DNA of 64,000 nt from Poa pratensis (Eukaryota > Streptophyta > Magnoliopsida > Poales > Poaceae): NCBI GenBank assembly GCA_947311845.1, contig CAMZMU010000055.1:25817369-25881368 (forward strand), read 5' to 3'. The notes under the pieces are model-generated. The model saw nothing but the letters and a program-made list of their open reading frames with translations. It was not told where the DNA came from and did no database searches. The stretch's first letter is position 1; the number at the start of each line of letters is the position of its first letter. Made by a program: the position numbers and the translations under genes. Below, piece after piece: positions 12,019 to 23,402 of this stretch.

Positions 12019-12534
12019 GGTGCACTGCCTGACCGCATCCAGGCAGTGCACCAGGAAAAAGTAGGCAGTGCACTGCCCCGTCTAGGCAGTGCACCGCAAA
12101 AGATAAGGCAGTGCACTGCCCCGTTAAGACAGTGCACCGCAAAAAGATAAGACAGTTTACCCCGTTCAGGCAGTGCACCGTGAAAAGAGAAGGCAGTGCA
12201 CTGCCTCGTCCAGGCAGTGCACCGCAAAAGATATGGCAGTGCACTGCCCCGTTTATACAGTGCACTGCAAAAAGATAAGACAGTGCACTACCCCATCCAG
12301 GCAGTGCAACGTGAAAGAGAAGGCAGTGCACTACCCCGTTCAGGTAGTGCACCATGAAAAGAGAAGGCAGTGCACTTCCCGTCTAGGCAGTGCACCGTAA
12401 AAAATAAGGCAGTGCACCGCAAAAGAGAAGGCGGTGCACTGCCCATCCGAGGCAGTGCACCGCAAAAAAGAAGGCAGTGCACTGCATCCAGTAAAAAGAA
12501 AGTCAGTGCAATTTACACACTCCGGGCAGTGCAC
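12019..12534 (+). repeat. Palindromic minisatellite, about 43-bp unit, roughly 12 degenerate copies
   Basis: The array alternates GGCAGTGCACTGCC (a perfect 14-bp palindrome) with GGCAGTGCACCGCAAAAGATA. A typical unit is about 43 bp: palindrome, CCGTC/TAGG spacer, half-palindrome, A-rich spacer. Most copies differ by one to three bases. Because GGCAGTGCAC and its complement recur throughout, either strand can fold into many hairpins. It lies inside the U3-like part of the large solo LTR. Apparent ORFs through it only translate the repeat. Confidence 0.9.
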
Positions 12535-15500
12535 AAAAAAAGTTTGTCGAAACATAACAACATGGGATCTAGTTTTGAAGATCTCGACGTGACTAACCCA
12601 TTCCCGAAAACGGATCGTGATTTCGAAACTCGGTTCAAAAGATATTGCATTTTTTATCTTCAAATTAGAAACGAAAAAGAGAACAGCTAGCTACCTGTTC
12701 GTACCAGACACAGAGAAACAAGCGCGCGGCCAGCGAACTAGCGAAAGCAGCACCGGCCAACACGTGGCGAGCGGAGAGAGGACGCGCGGGAAGGAAAGCA
12801 CGCACCAGACGCTGCCACGTTCTGGCAGCGCATGCGACAGGGAGCATGCGCCCGGGACGCGCGCGCTTTTCCTAGTAAAAATGCAAGCAATTTTACCAAA
12901 TCCTTGTGTGATCATTTTGATCAAGACCAACCCATTAGAACCCTTGGAACACCACTTCAACCTCTCCAAATTTGATATGTTCAAATTTGATTGTGACCAA
13001 CCTTTAACCAAAATGGAAAATCCTAAACCCAATCACATTAATTCTTTTTGCATATTGAGTTATGTGATAATCCTTGACCAAATATTTTGTGAAGACTTGT
13101 TACACATGTTTGCTTTGGTATGCCATGAGTTGTTGAATTGTTTGTTTATTGTTGTGTTATTTCTATGTATAGATTGATCGGAGTGCAACGTCCTTAATTC
13201 GTTGAAGAGATTGTGTGAGCAATGAAAACTTTCAAAAGGCAAGTGATACATGCATAAAATTCCTATTATTTTGTCTATATGCATGTTAGTGTATTTTCCT
13301 TAAGCATGTTTAGGTGTTATTAGTATAGAATCCTATTATAACTTGGTAGAATTATTGAAGTGCTATGCTAAATGTTGTTTTATGAAAAGTAAATTTCTAC
13401 TAAGTAAATGAAACTCCTGGGTGGAATGGTTTGTAGACGGAGGTCGGAGTTGAGTGGCTACTCAGGGCCATTTCTATGGTTTTACCTGAGTATGTGCACT
13501 TGTGGATGGTCACCCAGGGATCAAAGAGATTTGAAGTTACTCCAAGTGAAGATTGCTTCCAGTGCAGCCATTAGTCATATGGGTTCTGTCTTGATCAACT
13601 AAGTTGCATGAACTCATCCCGGCTTGACAGGTGGAGGTAGAGGATTGTAGGTGGAGCGCGTCGGGCCAGTATGGGTGGGAAAATGCTTCTGAAAGATCTC
13701 GTCTTAATCTTTTCCTTTTCCCCGATCACTATTGGAGTGTGGGGATAGTTCGGGTTGGTTAAGTCTAGTGGTGAACGTGCACAACTTCTCGAGAGTGTCA
13801 AAACTAAGTACTTAGCTGTTTCCCCGGTTACGGACAAATCTGAGCAGCTGAACAAGAACGTCAACGGAGGATCCCAACATTCCCACTTCTCAAGTAAAAA
13901 TTTGATGGGTGAACAAGGGTAGAAAGGACACCGAGTGTATCAGGACTTGTCCCACAAGGACACCGGATATGCTAGGATTGTCTCATTTTCTAGTTGGAGA
14001 AAGAAAATGTTTTCAAAGGATAGGACAAAATTTGCTTTACGCAAAATAGCCTTCAAACTCCACCAGCCAAATATGCATGTAGAATAATGGAAGTTTTCCT
14101 TTATGAGTCCACTAAATTGTCACTTGCCATCACAATTCAATTGTGCTGACCCAATGATTTTGGGCTGTAACTCACCATTGCAGGTTCGTCAGACGATGAG
14201 TGAGGTTTTGATAGGGTTCGAGTCTACAACCAACATGCTTTGCCTGTGGCGCATGAAGACGATGGAGGCTCATTGCTACTTTTATTTCCGCTATGCTGAA
14301 CTTTGTTTAATGCTAGCCTTGGGCTATGCAATTTGTAATGGATATTGTAAGTCTGGATCATGTGATGTAATAAAGTATTTGACGCATTTGCATGATATTT
14401 CATCTTAAACTGTGGTGCTAGCTATTCGATCCAGGGACTAGCACATTAACACAGGGATCTATACCTTTAGTAAAAGGTGGGATCGCTATACACTCGGGAA
14501 TACATAGGAGCCAATACGACCGTCTAGGTGCTGGTTATTGTCTGATAAGCACTCGGACATGTCTATGTGTTACCGAACCTTCCGGGTCACATAGTAAAGC
14601 TGTGAGTCAATCTTTTATTGAGAGAATAAAGTTATAGTTTGGTGGTTATGAGATAGTGTCAGATTCACTCTGATGTCATAGGAACTTGTTCCGATGAAGG
14701 AATAGAGAAAGAGAAGGCATGCATTGAATGTCTCGGAATAATAGAAATTGTTTCTATTATTGTCAGATTTATTTCGAGGGTTTATATAAGAGGGAAATAT
14801 TTATCCGGATTATTTTATTAGCGGACACTTGGTGTCCCGGATCATATAAATAATTTTATATGATAAGTAATTAATTCCAAGAATTTTCTGTAAAAGGAAA
14901 TATTCAATTAGGAATTAATTAGACAAAATAATTAATTAAATTAATACTCAGAAAATATAAAATAAAAGAAATAAATTGGAGCCCACCACGAGAGGCAGCT
15001 GTGCCCCCAAGTGGGACGGGTGGGCCAAGGCGCAATGGAGGGGAATTTCCCCCTTGGCCAAAACCCTAATGGGCCCTAGGCCGATGGGAGGAGGTCGGTT
15101 GGGAGGAGCCGAGTTGGAGGAGAACTCCTCCTCCTCCTTGGCCAGCACACCAAGGAGGGGAGGGATCAACCGCTCCCCCAAGCCTCCCTACCCCTTGGCC
15201 TCCTATATAAACCCCCCAAACCCCTAGGGTTTGAACACACAATTGCCTCTGTGGTTTTTTTTCTCTCTATCTAATTAGATCTCATGTGTTGAGAAGATAT
15301 GTATAAACTCTCATATAGATCTAATCTAGCTGATTAGATCTACCACCTAGACTACGCCGAAGGGCTGTCTCTCTTCGTCGGCGCCAGGTGCTCTAGACGA
15401 CGGAGCACTGACGGGTTGATGCAGCGTACGTGTGGATACTAGAAGAGCGGGCTGCGCAAGCTATTCCTCGACGATGGAATCGGAAACAATCTCACATCCC

Positions 15501-15680
15501 CGCGTGGACGTGAGATTCTTCATCAGGCTTCACCAACATCTACTTCGACAAACACAAGATTTTCTGCAAAGGTGTTTGTAAGTTCCTGGATCTAGCATTA
15601 TGGGGTGCATCATATCTTCATAAAATAGATCTTGGTGGTTTGGTTACGGAAAATTTTAAATTGCTACACGTAACCCAATA

Positions 15681-16600
15681 AGTATTGTGTGGCGCCCTTT
15701 CCTGTTTGGGGGCTTTGGCAAACAAACATATCCCAGTTCGGGCGCAATGTCCCAGATGTGCGATAGGAGTTGAATACATCCAACATTAATTGTCTATTTG
15801 GATGTAGCCATGCGAAGAAGGTATGGAAAGAAGTTGGCTTATTTTATGAAATCCAGAAGGCAGTGATGACTGACAAATCCGGTTCGGTCAATATGGAAAC
15901 TCTTCTATGTGATTCATCACCGAGGTTGATTGATGGGGAGCTTAAGAAACCAGAGTTGATTGCGGTAACCGCGTGGTATATTTGGTGGCAACAAAGACAA
16001 GTGGTAAGGAATGAACCAATTGAGCCAGCAGAAAGAACAACGTTGACAACTTTTTGAGAGCACTGAGCAAGAAAAGCACAAGCAGAAAAGAAGTTGAGAA
16101 GTGGAAAATACCAGGACAAGGAAGTACTAAACTGAATGTCGATGCATCATTTCAGGTGGACTCTCTATCTGGTGCAATAGGTGTTGTTGTTCACGATGAT
16201 CAATACTAGTTTGTAGCGGCGGCGGTATGGCTGTTACCACATGTGATATCTACTGAAGAAGCAGAAGCTATAGCTCTACAGAATGGTCTCTACCTAGAGC
16301 AACACCTCAGATGTGGTAGGGTGATTGTAGAAACAGATTGCCTGCCGGTGGTGGAAGTAGTTAATGGTCATGCAAATTATCATGGGAGGGAGGTAGCGGT
16401 CTATGTTGAATGTATCCAATTGGCTAGAGAGTTCGGAAGGATTACATTCTAATTCTGTAATCGGCAAGCAAACAAAGTATATTGTCTAGCTAAGGTATCA
16501 GCAGAGTATAATACTCCAACTAGTTGGGAAGCAGAGGCTCTAGTTGTATTCATCATCTTCTTGTAAACAACTTGGCTATTATTTGATGAATAAAGCTTTT
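15681..16600 (+). pseudogene. LINE A fragment 3: zf-RVT and RNase H-like end of ORF2
   Basis: After the target duplication AGTAT the LINE resumes with ALANKHIPVRAQCPRCAIGVE, then INCLFGCSHAKKVWKEVG: the zf-RVT Cys/His pattern. An RNase H-like domain follows, with LNVDASF (first Asp), EEAEAIALQNGL (Glu) and VETDCLPVVEVVNGH (second Asp). Stops at 16055 (after TTLTTF), at 16207 and at 16450, plus a frameshift near 15785, show that it is dead. An AATAAA-like GATGAATAAAG near 16585 may mark the 3' end; no poly(A) tail is visible. Confidence 0.82.
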
Positions 16601-17343
16601 GAGATGTCAAAGGCAATGCAACCAGGTATCTTGCACTTCTCCGGCTTTGTATCTTTCCTGCCATTTTTTCCGATAACCTTCCTGTCTATGGCGAGTCTGA
16701 TCCGACAATTGGTTGCAACTCCAACGGTGCTCCCCTTTTAGGCCCACATGTTTGTTTTATCTGCCCGGCTAAAAACGGGGTCCAACAGCGCCCTCAAACA
16801 TACAAAGTGTATATGTATTGCTTGTTTGCTGTTTGGCCCCAAACCAAGGCCGGTTTAGGAAGGGGCATCTGCACATTATGGATAGGGGGTGCACATGTCA
16901 ACGTATACCAAGTGAATTTCCTTCATATGTTTCATATATATACAGTGTGTGGCACCCCTATTTGAAGTAAGAATTATTTGTGAATTAGTTGAGAACAACT
17001 GTACTTTTTTGCTCTAGGTCCTACCCCTATGTTTGGGGCTAAACGAACACTGTCCGGGTTCGTCTTTTGTATGCCATTGTCCTGACGGCAGATCGTTAAT
17101 TCCCACCTCTCTCTCTCTAGTCCGATTCCTCTATTTCACCACTCCGTTGTCGGTCACCACCGTGACGTGCCGCCAGACGACCCATTGTTGCCGTTGTCAT
17201 TGTTTTTGCCTCTTTCAGGGCCCGAACGACCTCAGGAGGAGCAAGGAAACGTCTGTGCATTTCGTTGTCGCTGCCGCCATCCGAGGCCGAGAGGTTCACT
17301 AAAAAGAAAAATTAAGGTTGTATCCTCTTAAAACAACTCAAGA
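16601..17343. other. Intergenic stretch between LINE A and LINE C
   Basis: I see no gene here. The section has short open frames without recognisable domains. It contains a GGCCCAC/GCCCGGC-rich patch (16740-16870) that could be the edge of a DNA transposon, but no inverted ends or target duplication could be paired. Confidence 0.4.
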
Positions 17344-18645
17344 TTTTTTTTGAAATGAGGGCAAAAGTTTTATCCCAAACTATTAATAAAGAAGGAGTTT
17401 TACAAGAAATTAAAAGGAAAGATACATATGAACTACTCTTCTGGTAAAAAATCACTCGTACGCTTGGCTCCCGCGGTCGCCCAAAGGCGGGCCTCTCTTT
17501 TAATCTTGTCAAGGGCGGTCATTGGAGATGGATGCTTGTTGTGAAAAACATGTGTATTCGGCTTGTTCCATAATTATCATGAGGTGCGCAAGGTGGGTGA
17601 TGTCAATGCTCTGCGATTTGGGTTCGAGCCATCCAACATTTTGAGCCACCAACTTTGAAGTGAGAGCGTCAACCATTGATTCAAGTCAAGAGCGTGGATA
17701 CCAACCCAATCTTTAATGAAGCCCCACAAGCGGACAGTGAAGCAAAAATTGATAAGGAGCAAAAATTGATAAGGAGGTGGTTGACGATTCTGGTGATCTT
17801 TTGCAAAGAGGGCACAAACCACAACTGGGCCATCCTCTTCTCGCCAAACGGTCGTCCATCCAAAGCATATTTGAAAAGCAAGCCATGCAAAAAAAGAACT
17901 TCGTGGGAGGCGTGAGAGGCGTGAAGTGGTAGATAGCTTGGGATGTGAGCACCGATTTGACAAACGAGGTACGACCGACCGTAGTGATGAACTTACCATT
18001 CCATTGTGGGATTTTGCCTACCACTTTGTTCTCAAGGTGTTGAAAATTCACACGACGGAGACACCAAACTGAAAGTGGCAATCCAAGATATCTCATGAGG
18101 AATGAAGTGCGCATGGCCGTAAGCCCCTCGAGAAGACCATCAAGGTCGTCGGTTGAGATGCCCACAGTGAATGGGAACTACGTAGATTTTTTGAAAATTT
18201 GTGCAAATGATGGTAAACCTCACCAAAGTCGTGAATAATATTAGAGAGGTTTGTGATATACTCTTTAATCGAGGCCACGAAAATTTCTGCATCATCCGGA
18301 TAAAGTGAAGTGCTCAAAATGGTGCCGCGACCACGAAGCTTGTGAAGGAGACCGTGACGAGCGGCAATGTCGAGGATTTGCTTGAGGGGGGTCAATGGCG
18401 AGGACGAAGAGGAGCAGTGATAGAGGATCGCCTTGCCGGAGGCACAGCCATGCACAATAGGGTGGCCGGCCACACCATTGAGAAGGATGCGGGATGAGGG
18501 GGTTGAGAGTAGGGCGACGATCCAATCATGATACAACTTGGTAAGCCCCGGCAAAGAATATATTCCCACCTAAGGGAGTCAAATGCTTTGGGAATGTCGA
18601 ACTTGAATAAGACTGTCGGGGGTTTGCTCTTAACTCAAGGTCGTC
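17344..18645 (-). pseudogene. LINE C: 3' part of a third L1-like LINE, decayed
   Basis: The minus strand from about 18645 reads FKFDIPKAFDSLRWEYIL (RT motif with the first catalytic Asp) and then CLRQGDPLSLLLFVLAIDP. It continues with RGRGTILSTSLYPDDAEIFVASI (the RT active-site box, here YPDD) and MRYLGLPLSVWCLRRVNFQHLENKVVGKI. The tail is of zf-RVT type: DRLARRGWPSCGLCPLCKR, and RLWGFIKDWVGIHALDLNQW in another frame. The 3' end lies near 17344, where the plus strand has a T-run. There are many frameshifts. Part of the region between RT and zf-RVT is missing, because PLTPPTKFFFCMACF joins two distant motifs. Confidence 0.82.
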
Positions 18646-19540
18646 TCTACCAAAATAGAAGGTTGTCATAATGTGATTGTTCTCTCTCCCTTTATAATTA
18701 ACATGCGTTCTTGATTTAGTCAAAATCAAAATTTGTAAATTAGTTAAGCAGAAGCAACTATATGCCACCGGCGCTGCAGTTCAATGTGAAATCACATCTG
18801 ACGGACTTGATTTGATGATACTTCCATCTTTCATGAGAAAAGTTTGGAAAACATCGAGGATCAAAAGTTAGCGATGAACGTTTTAACTATAGAAAGTGGA
18901 AGCATATTTGGTTGTCAATACGATCCCCGTATGCCCCGCACAGCTGTCAAAAAGTCAGAAAAGAACGATTCCTGTAAAATGAGAATATGTGATGCTGAAA
19001 GTTAAGATCACAGACATAGTGCAGTTAGGATCGAGCCATCGAGGTAAGTACTGCGGTAGTAGATACGAACGTTGCCTCTGATCGAGTTAGTGTCGGTTTT
19101 TATAGGATCATCATGTACGAGTGAAGATTTGGTGCTCCCGAACTCCAGTGATCTCGCCCATGTCAAAAAATTAAAAAACATATTTAAAAATTTCCAAAAA
19201 ATCTGAAAAAAGTTATGCATGTTCCTACTTAGATGTCCTACAAACGTGCAAAATCTCAACACAAAATACTTTACGATTTGAGCAACACAAAAAAGACAAA
19301 TGTCCAGATGTGAGTATAGTAGTATTCGCTGTCGCCGACCGACCGTTGTCATGCATGCCAGCGTATATGCCACGCACCGAGATGTGCCATGCATGCAGGA
19401 TCGAGTCAAGAATAGAAGGAGACCGAGCACAGCCGGTGGAGCCCGATCGGCGAGCGGACGCGCGGGCGTTGCGGTCGCTGGAGGAAACCAACCACAGGCG
19501 CCCGCGCCATGGATGCCCGCGCACCGCTCCTTCGAATGGC
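18646..19540. other. Intergenic, upstream region of the SKS gene
   Basis: No gene was recognised. An A/T-rich patch with retroelement-like sequence (19140-19300) precedes the GC-rich proximal upstream region. Open frames on both strands between 19225 and 19650 have no family resemblance and overlap the probable promoter and 5' leader of the next gene. Confidence 0.4.
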
Positions 19541-19548
19541 GCCTCGAC

Positions 19549-19556
19549 ACATATAA
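19549..19556 (+). promoter_or_regulatory. Candidate TATA box of the SKS gene
   Basis: ACATATAAG lies about 150 bases upstream of the ATG at 19704, in a GC-rich region leading into the leader. Position and sequence suit a plant TATA box. The transcription start is not known. Confidence 0.4.
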
Positions 19557-19703
19557 GTTTCGGCCTCCTCTGCCTCCCCTCCCCTGTCCCCATCTCCATC
19601 GCCCGCCGCATGCACACCGCTGTCGCGTCTCGTTGATCGATCTACCCACCAGCAGCCGGCCGGAGGGGGAAGCAGTACCGGAGGAGAGACGCCGAGGAGG
19701 GAT

Positions 19704-21530
19704 ATGACGGCAGGGACGATGCGCGGCTGCGCCGCCGCGGTGCTCGCGCTGGCGCTGCTCGCCGTGGCGGTGAGAGCCGAGGACCCCTACCTCTTCTTCG
19801 AGTGGAAAGTGACCTACGGGACGAGGTCCCCGATGGGCGTGCCCCAGAAGATGCTCCTCATCAACGACGCCTTCCCAGGCCCCACCATCAACTGCACCTC
19901 CAACAACAACATCATCGTCAACGTCTTCAACCAGATCGACAAGCCGCTCCTCTTCACCTGGTACGTCTTCTACTGAATCCGATCGATCATTCTTGGAGCT
20001 AGCATGATCGATCGATCATTACATGCAAATTGGCAGGCACGGGATCCAGCAGAGGAAGAACTCGTGGCAGGACGGCATGCCCGGGGCCATGTGCCCCATC
20101 ATGCCAGGCACCAACTTCACGTACAAGATGCAGTTCAAGGACCAGATCGGCACATTCTTCTACTTCCCCAGCATCGGCATGCAGCGGGCCGCCGGAGGGT
20201 ACGGGCTCATCACCATCCACAGCCGCGCGCTCATCCCCGTCCCGTTCGACCCGCCGGCGGACGACTTTTCCGTCATGGTCGGCGACTGGTACACCAAGGA
20301 CCACACCGTCCTGGAGAAGCACCTGGACACGGGCAAGACCATCGGCCGCCCCGCGGGGCTCCTCATCAACGGCAAGAATGAGAAGGACGCCTCCAACCCG
20401 CCCATGTACAACGTGGAGGCCGGCAAGACGTACCGGTTCCGCATCTGCAACGTCGGCATCAAGGCCTCCCTCAACGTGCGCGTCCAAGGTCACATCCTCA
20501 AGCTCGTCGAGATGGAGGGCTCCCACACCGTGCAGAACGAGTACGACTCGCTCGACGTCCATGTCGGCCAGTGCCTCTCCGTCCTCGTCACCGCCAACCA
20601 GAAGCCCGGTGACTACTTCCTCGTCGCCTCCACCCGCTTCATCAAGGAGGTGAACACAATCACCGCCGTCATCCGTTACAAGGGATCCAACACCCCGCCG
20701 TCGCCCAAGCTGCCGGAGGCGCCCAGCGGCTGGGCCTGGTCCATCAACCAGTGGAGGTCCTTCCGCTGGAACCTCACGGCCAGCGCCGCCAGGCCCAACC
20801 CGCAGGGGTCCTACCACTACGGCCAGATCAACATCACCCGCACCATCAAGCTGTCCACCAGCCGCGCCAAGGTCGACGGCAAGGAGAGGTACGCGCTCAA
20901 CGGCGTGTCGCACGTCGACGCCGAGACGCCCCTCAAGCTCGCCGAGTACTTCAACGCCACCAACGGCCTCTTCCAGTACAACCTCATCGGCGACACGCCA
21001 CCCAAGGAGGGCACGCCCATCAAGCTAGCCCCCAACGTCCTCACCACCGAGTTCCGTACCTACATCGAGGTCGTCTTCGAGAACCCTGAGAAGAGCATCG
21101 ACTCCTTCCACCTCAACGGCTACGCCTTCTTCGCCGCCGGGTAAGCAAATGGTAGCTGAATATATAGCTTGATCAAATCTGAATGCCTGAATCACCTACG
21201 TTACGCGCGCATATATGCTTGTGCAGCATGGGACCAGGGCTATGGACGCCGGACTGCAGGAGGACGTACAACCTTCTGGACACGGTGAGCCGGCACACGA
21301 TCCAGGTGTACCCGAGGTCGTGGACGGCGGTGATGCTCACCTTCGACAACGCCGGGATGTGGAACTTGAGGTCCAATCTCTGGGAGAGGTACTACATGGG
21401 GGAGCAGCTGTACGTGAGCTGCACCTCGCCGGCGAGGTCGCTCAGGGACGAGTACAACATGCCCGAGAACGGCCTCCGCTGCGGCAAGATCGTCGGCCTG
21501 CCGCTGCCGGCGCCATACATCATCGCATAA
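19704..21530 (+). CDS. SKS: SKU5-similar (SKS) monocopper-oxidase-like secreted protein
   Basis: There are three exons: 19704-19960, 20037-21140 and 21227-21530, all with GT/AG introns (76 and 86 bp). They give a 554-residue protein, normal for the family. The first 25 residues (MTAGTMRGCAAAVLALALLAVAVRA) form a signal peptide, and the mature chain starts EDPYLFFEWKVTYG. Three cupredoxin-like domains follow. The first copper ligand site reads TWHGIQQRKNSW and lacks the second His of the HxH motif. The last domain ends RCGKIVGLPLPAPYIIA without a clear copper cluster, as expected for SKU5/SKS proteins, which resemble ascorbate oxidase but are not thought to be active oxidases. N-glycosylation sequons include NCTS, NFTY, NLTA, NITR and NATN. 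No hydrophobic GPI-anchor tail is seen, so it is probably secreted. Family members act in cell-wall and directional growth or in pollen. An intact frame and clean splice sites suggest a functional gene. Confidence 0.93.
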
Positions 21531-22227
21531 TCTACTCCTAACTCCACCCACGCCATTCCATTCTTTTTCAAGGCCTACGCAAGCATTGACCCATGCGTGA
21601 CCGCATGGCGCTGTACACACTACGTACAACAACAACAGGAAGAGAGCAGGAGTTTTTTCGTTTCTTTTTTTTCGTACGCCCCCACGTCGACTATTCTTCT
21701 TGTCAGGTTTTACTTTCTCTTTTCGAGGAATAAAAAAAATAGGGGGCTCAAGATCATGTGGGCACCACCTGTCATCGGAACGAGGATGATGATGAGGACA
21801 AGAAGATGAGAGATTGGCCGGATGCGAATACCATACGAGCTCGATCGGGACGCCCTGTCGAATCGTATGTTGTAATAGGAGTTAATTAATTCTACCTGAT
21901 CATCATTTACCCAATAAGTCCTTCAGACAAATTGGTCAATTATTTTGTGTCTATAAGATATATATGTACATGAGCATATTGTAATTTTTGTTCGCCCTTC
22001 TGTTTTCTTCTGTAACTTCCATTGACTGGAACTTCATATTTTTTTTTGATACAAGTTCCTGGATATATATGGTTCACTGTACCTTACTTGCACGCTGTGT
22101 TTTGAGTTCAGTACATGGTAACCATAATATGAGTTCCAATCTTTCAATTGATTTGGCAAACACACGCGTCTACAAAAAAGGCTTAGTAGAGGAGTGACCT
22201 GCAAATAGACAACTCAGGGTACTTAAG
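21531..22227. other. 3' flank of the SKS gene
   Basis: This is likely 3' UTR and downstream sequence. It is AT-rich, with several AATAAA-like sites (for example near 21728 and 22130). No further gene is seen. Confidence 0.5.
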
Positions 22228-22508
22228 ACATTAGCTTAACACAACTATAGTAGAAATACCACATCTCAACGTGTGGATCATGCTTAGCTCGATCCACCTT
22301 CCCTCCTTATTTCAAGGTTTGAAATCTTGGAAATAAAATTAGTACTTCGGGTCTCATTACAAAATATGGTTACTTTTGAAAAAGCACAACGATTTGTGAT
22401 GAATTGACAAAAAATGTATTTTCAACCATGCTTAGGTCGTTACTTCGGGCCACTTTAAAAATCAGGGCTATTTTGAACAAATCACAATAATCAGTGATGA
22501 ATTGTGAC
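22228..22508 (+). repeat. Direct duplication, copy 1 (about 280 bp)
   Basis: This segment, starting CATTAGCTTAACACAACTA and ending TGATGAATTGTGAC, recurs at 23121-23400 with roughly 90 percent identity by eye. Each copy itself holds two diverged versions of a block of about 110 bp (ACTTCGGG...GTGATGAATTG). It resembles no known coding sequence. Confidence 0.8.
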
Positions 22509-22687
22509 CAAAATTTGTATTTAATTCAAAAAAACTTTGCTAAACGTCACTTGATTATATTTCTCTGTCGACATGGGAGTCGTAGGGTCTTTAGTTAAGA
22601 TTTGTGCTCATGGTACTGTTGAACAAGTCACTGATGTTATTTGTCCTTCCAGGGCGGCATGGCCCGTGATTGCTCTCGTGTTGACTC

Positions 22688-23120
22688 TTTTTTTTGAACA
22701 GGGGATGGCCCCGAAGGGCCTAGGTGCTTCTCATTAATATCAACGGTGCGGTACAAAGTACAGGGAGGTCCACAGCATATACAACAATTACAAACCATAC
22801 CTCAACATATGCAAAAAGGACCCTAAACAATAAAACAGAAAAGCAATCAGGTCCCTTCACAACCGCTGGAGAACATAGGACATGAATGACGGCCTTCCAC
22901 GCCGAGGTCGGGGACGAAACCACTTGGCATCAACAGAAAGTGAAGCGCCATCACCGTGAATCAAACATGGGGCCTCCGATGGAGGTTGAAATACTGACAT
23001 AGATGCATCAGGGCCTGGAGTCACCGCCCCACGACATCTTGAGTCGACAGCCAAACCAGGGCCGTCGAGGTTGATCTCCAGAGAACAACAGCACCAAGAA
23101 CTCCCTCTCCAGGCTCGCCA
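22688..23120 (-). mobile_element. Probable poly(A) retroposon between the two duplicate copies
   Basis: A T-run at 22688-22695 followed by GAACAGGGGATGGCCCC and, near 22733, CATTAATATCAAC resembles the reversed 3' end of a LINE-type retroposon. The block ends where duplicate copy 2 begins. No target duplication could be established. Confidence 0.4.
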
Positions 23121-23400
23121 CATTAGCTTAACACAACTAGTGGAAATACCACATAAACGTGTGGATCATGCTTAGCTCGATCCATCTTCCCTTTTTATTT
23201 AAAGGTTTAAAATTTCGGAAACAAAACTACTTCGGGTCTCATTACAAAATAGGGTTACTTTTGAAAATCACAAAGATTTGTGATGAATTGACAAAAAAAT
23301 GTATATAATTACTCGACCATGCTTATGTCGTTACTTCGGGCCACTTAAAAAATCAAGGGTTATTTTGAACAAATCACAATAATTAGTGATGAATTGTGAC
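23121..23400 (+). repeat. Direct duplication, copy 2
   Basis: This is the second copy of the 22228-22508 segment, with small deletions. It ends exactly where broken copia coding sequence starts (23401), so the duplication edge and the copia break coincide. Confidence 0.8.
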
Positions 23401-23402
23401 AT

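Larger units (their letters stand above)
9721..14490 (+). mobile_element. Large solo LTR (4.8 kb, LARD/Sukkula-like size) nested in the BARE-like LTR
   Basis: The block starts TGTAACATCCC and ends GGGATCGCTATA, imperfect inverted ends. It is flanked by a perfect 5-bp duplication CACTC (9716-9720 and 14491-14495). No second copy of the start is found inside it, and no gag/pol motif is seen, so a single very long LTR fits best. Long-LTR elements of this size (Sukkula-type LARDs) are known in Triticeae. A TATA-like CTATAAGA sits near 10590, upstream of a GC-rich leader. A palindromic minisatellite occupies 12019-12534. The family assignment is inferred from length and ends only. Confidence 0.65.
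8921..15680 (+). mobile_element. BARE/Angela-like (Ty1/copia) solo LTR, interrupted by a second LTR
   Basis: The left end CGTTGGAGATATGCCCTAGAG is the BARE/Angela LTR start with its T changed to C. The right end is ...CCCAATA, a mutated CCAACA. The 5-bp target duplication AGTAT is perfect (8916-8920 and 15681-15685), and LINE A coding resumes on both sides. Taking out the nested element (9721-14490 plus one CACTC) leaves about 1985 bp, close to a BARE-type LTR. No PBS, gag or pol sequence lies between the ends, so this is a solo LTR left by unequal recombination. The 3' part includes the typical leader-like tail (TTTCTGCAAAGGTGTTTGTAA, then GGGGTGCATCATATCTTCAT). Confidence 0.85.

Noticed and set aside
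11910..12663. Several 75-141-codon frames on both strands
   Set aside because: They only translate the minisatellite (repeated ALPGRGSALP-like phrases) and lie inside an LTR.
8921..15680. One intact 6.8-kb LTR retrotransposon
   Set aside because: There is no internal PBS, gag or pol; the inner 4.8 kb has its own target duplication, so it is a nested solo LTR.
19999..20913. 304-codon minus-strand frame across SKS exon 2
   Set aside because: It is the antisense shadow of a GC-rich, strongly codon-biased exon; the plus-strand product is a clear family member with proper splice sites.
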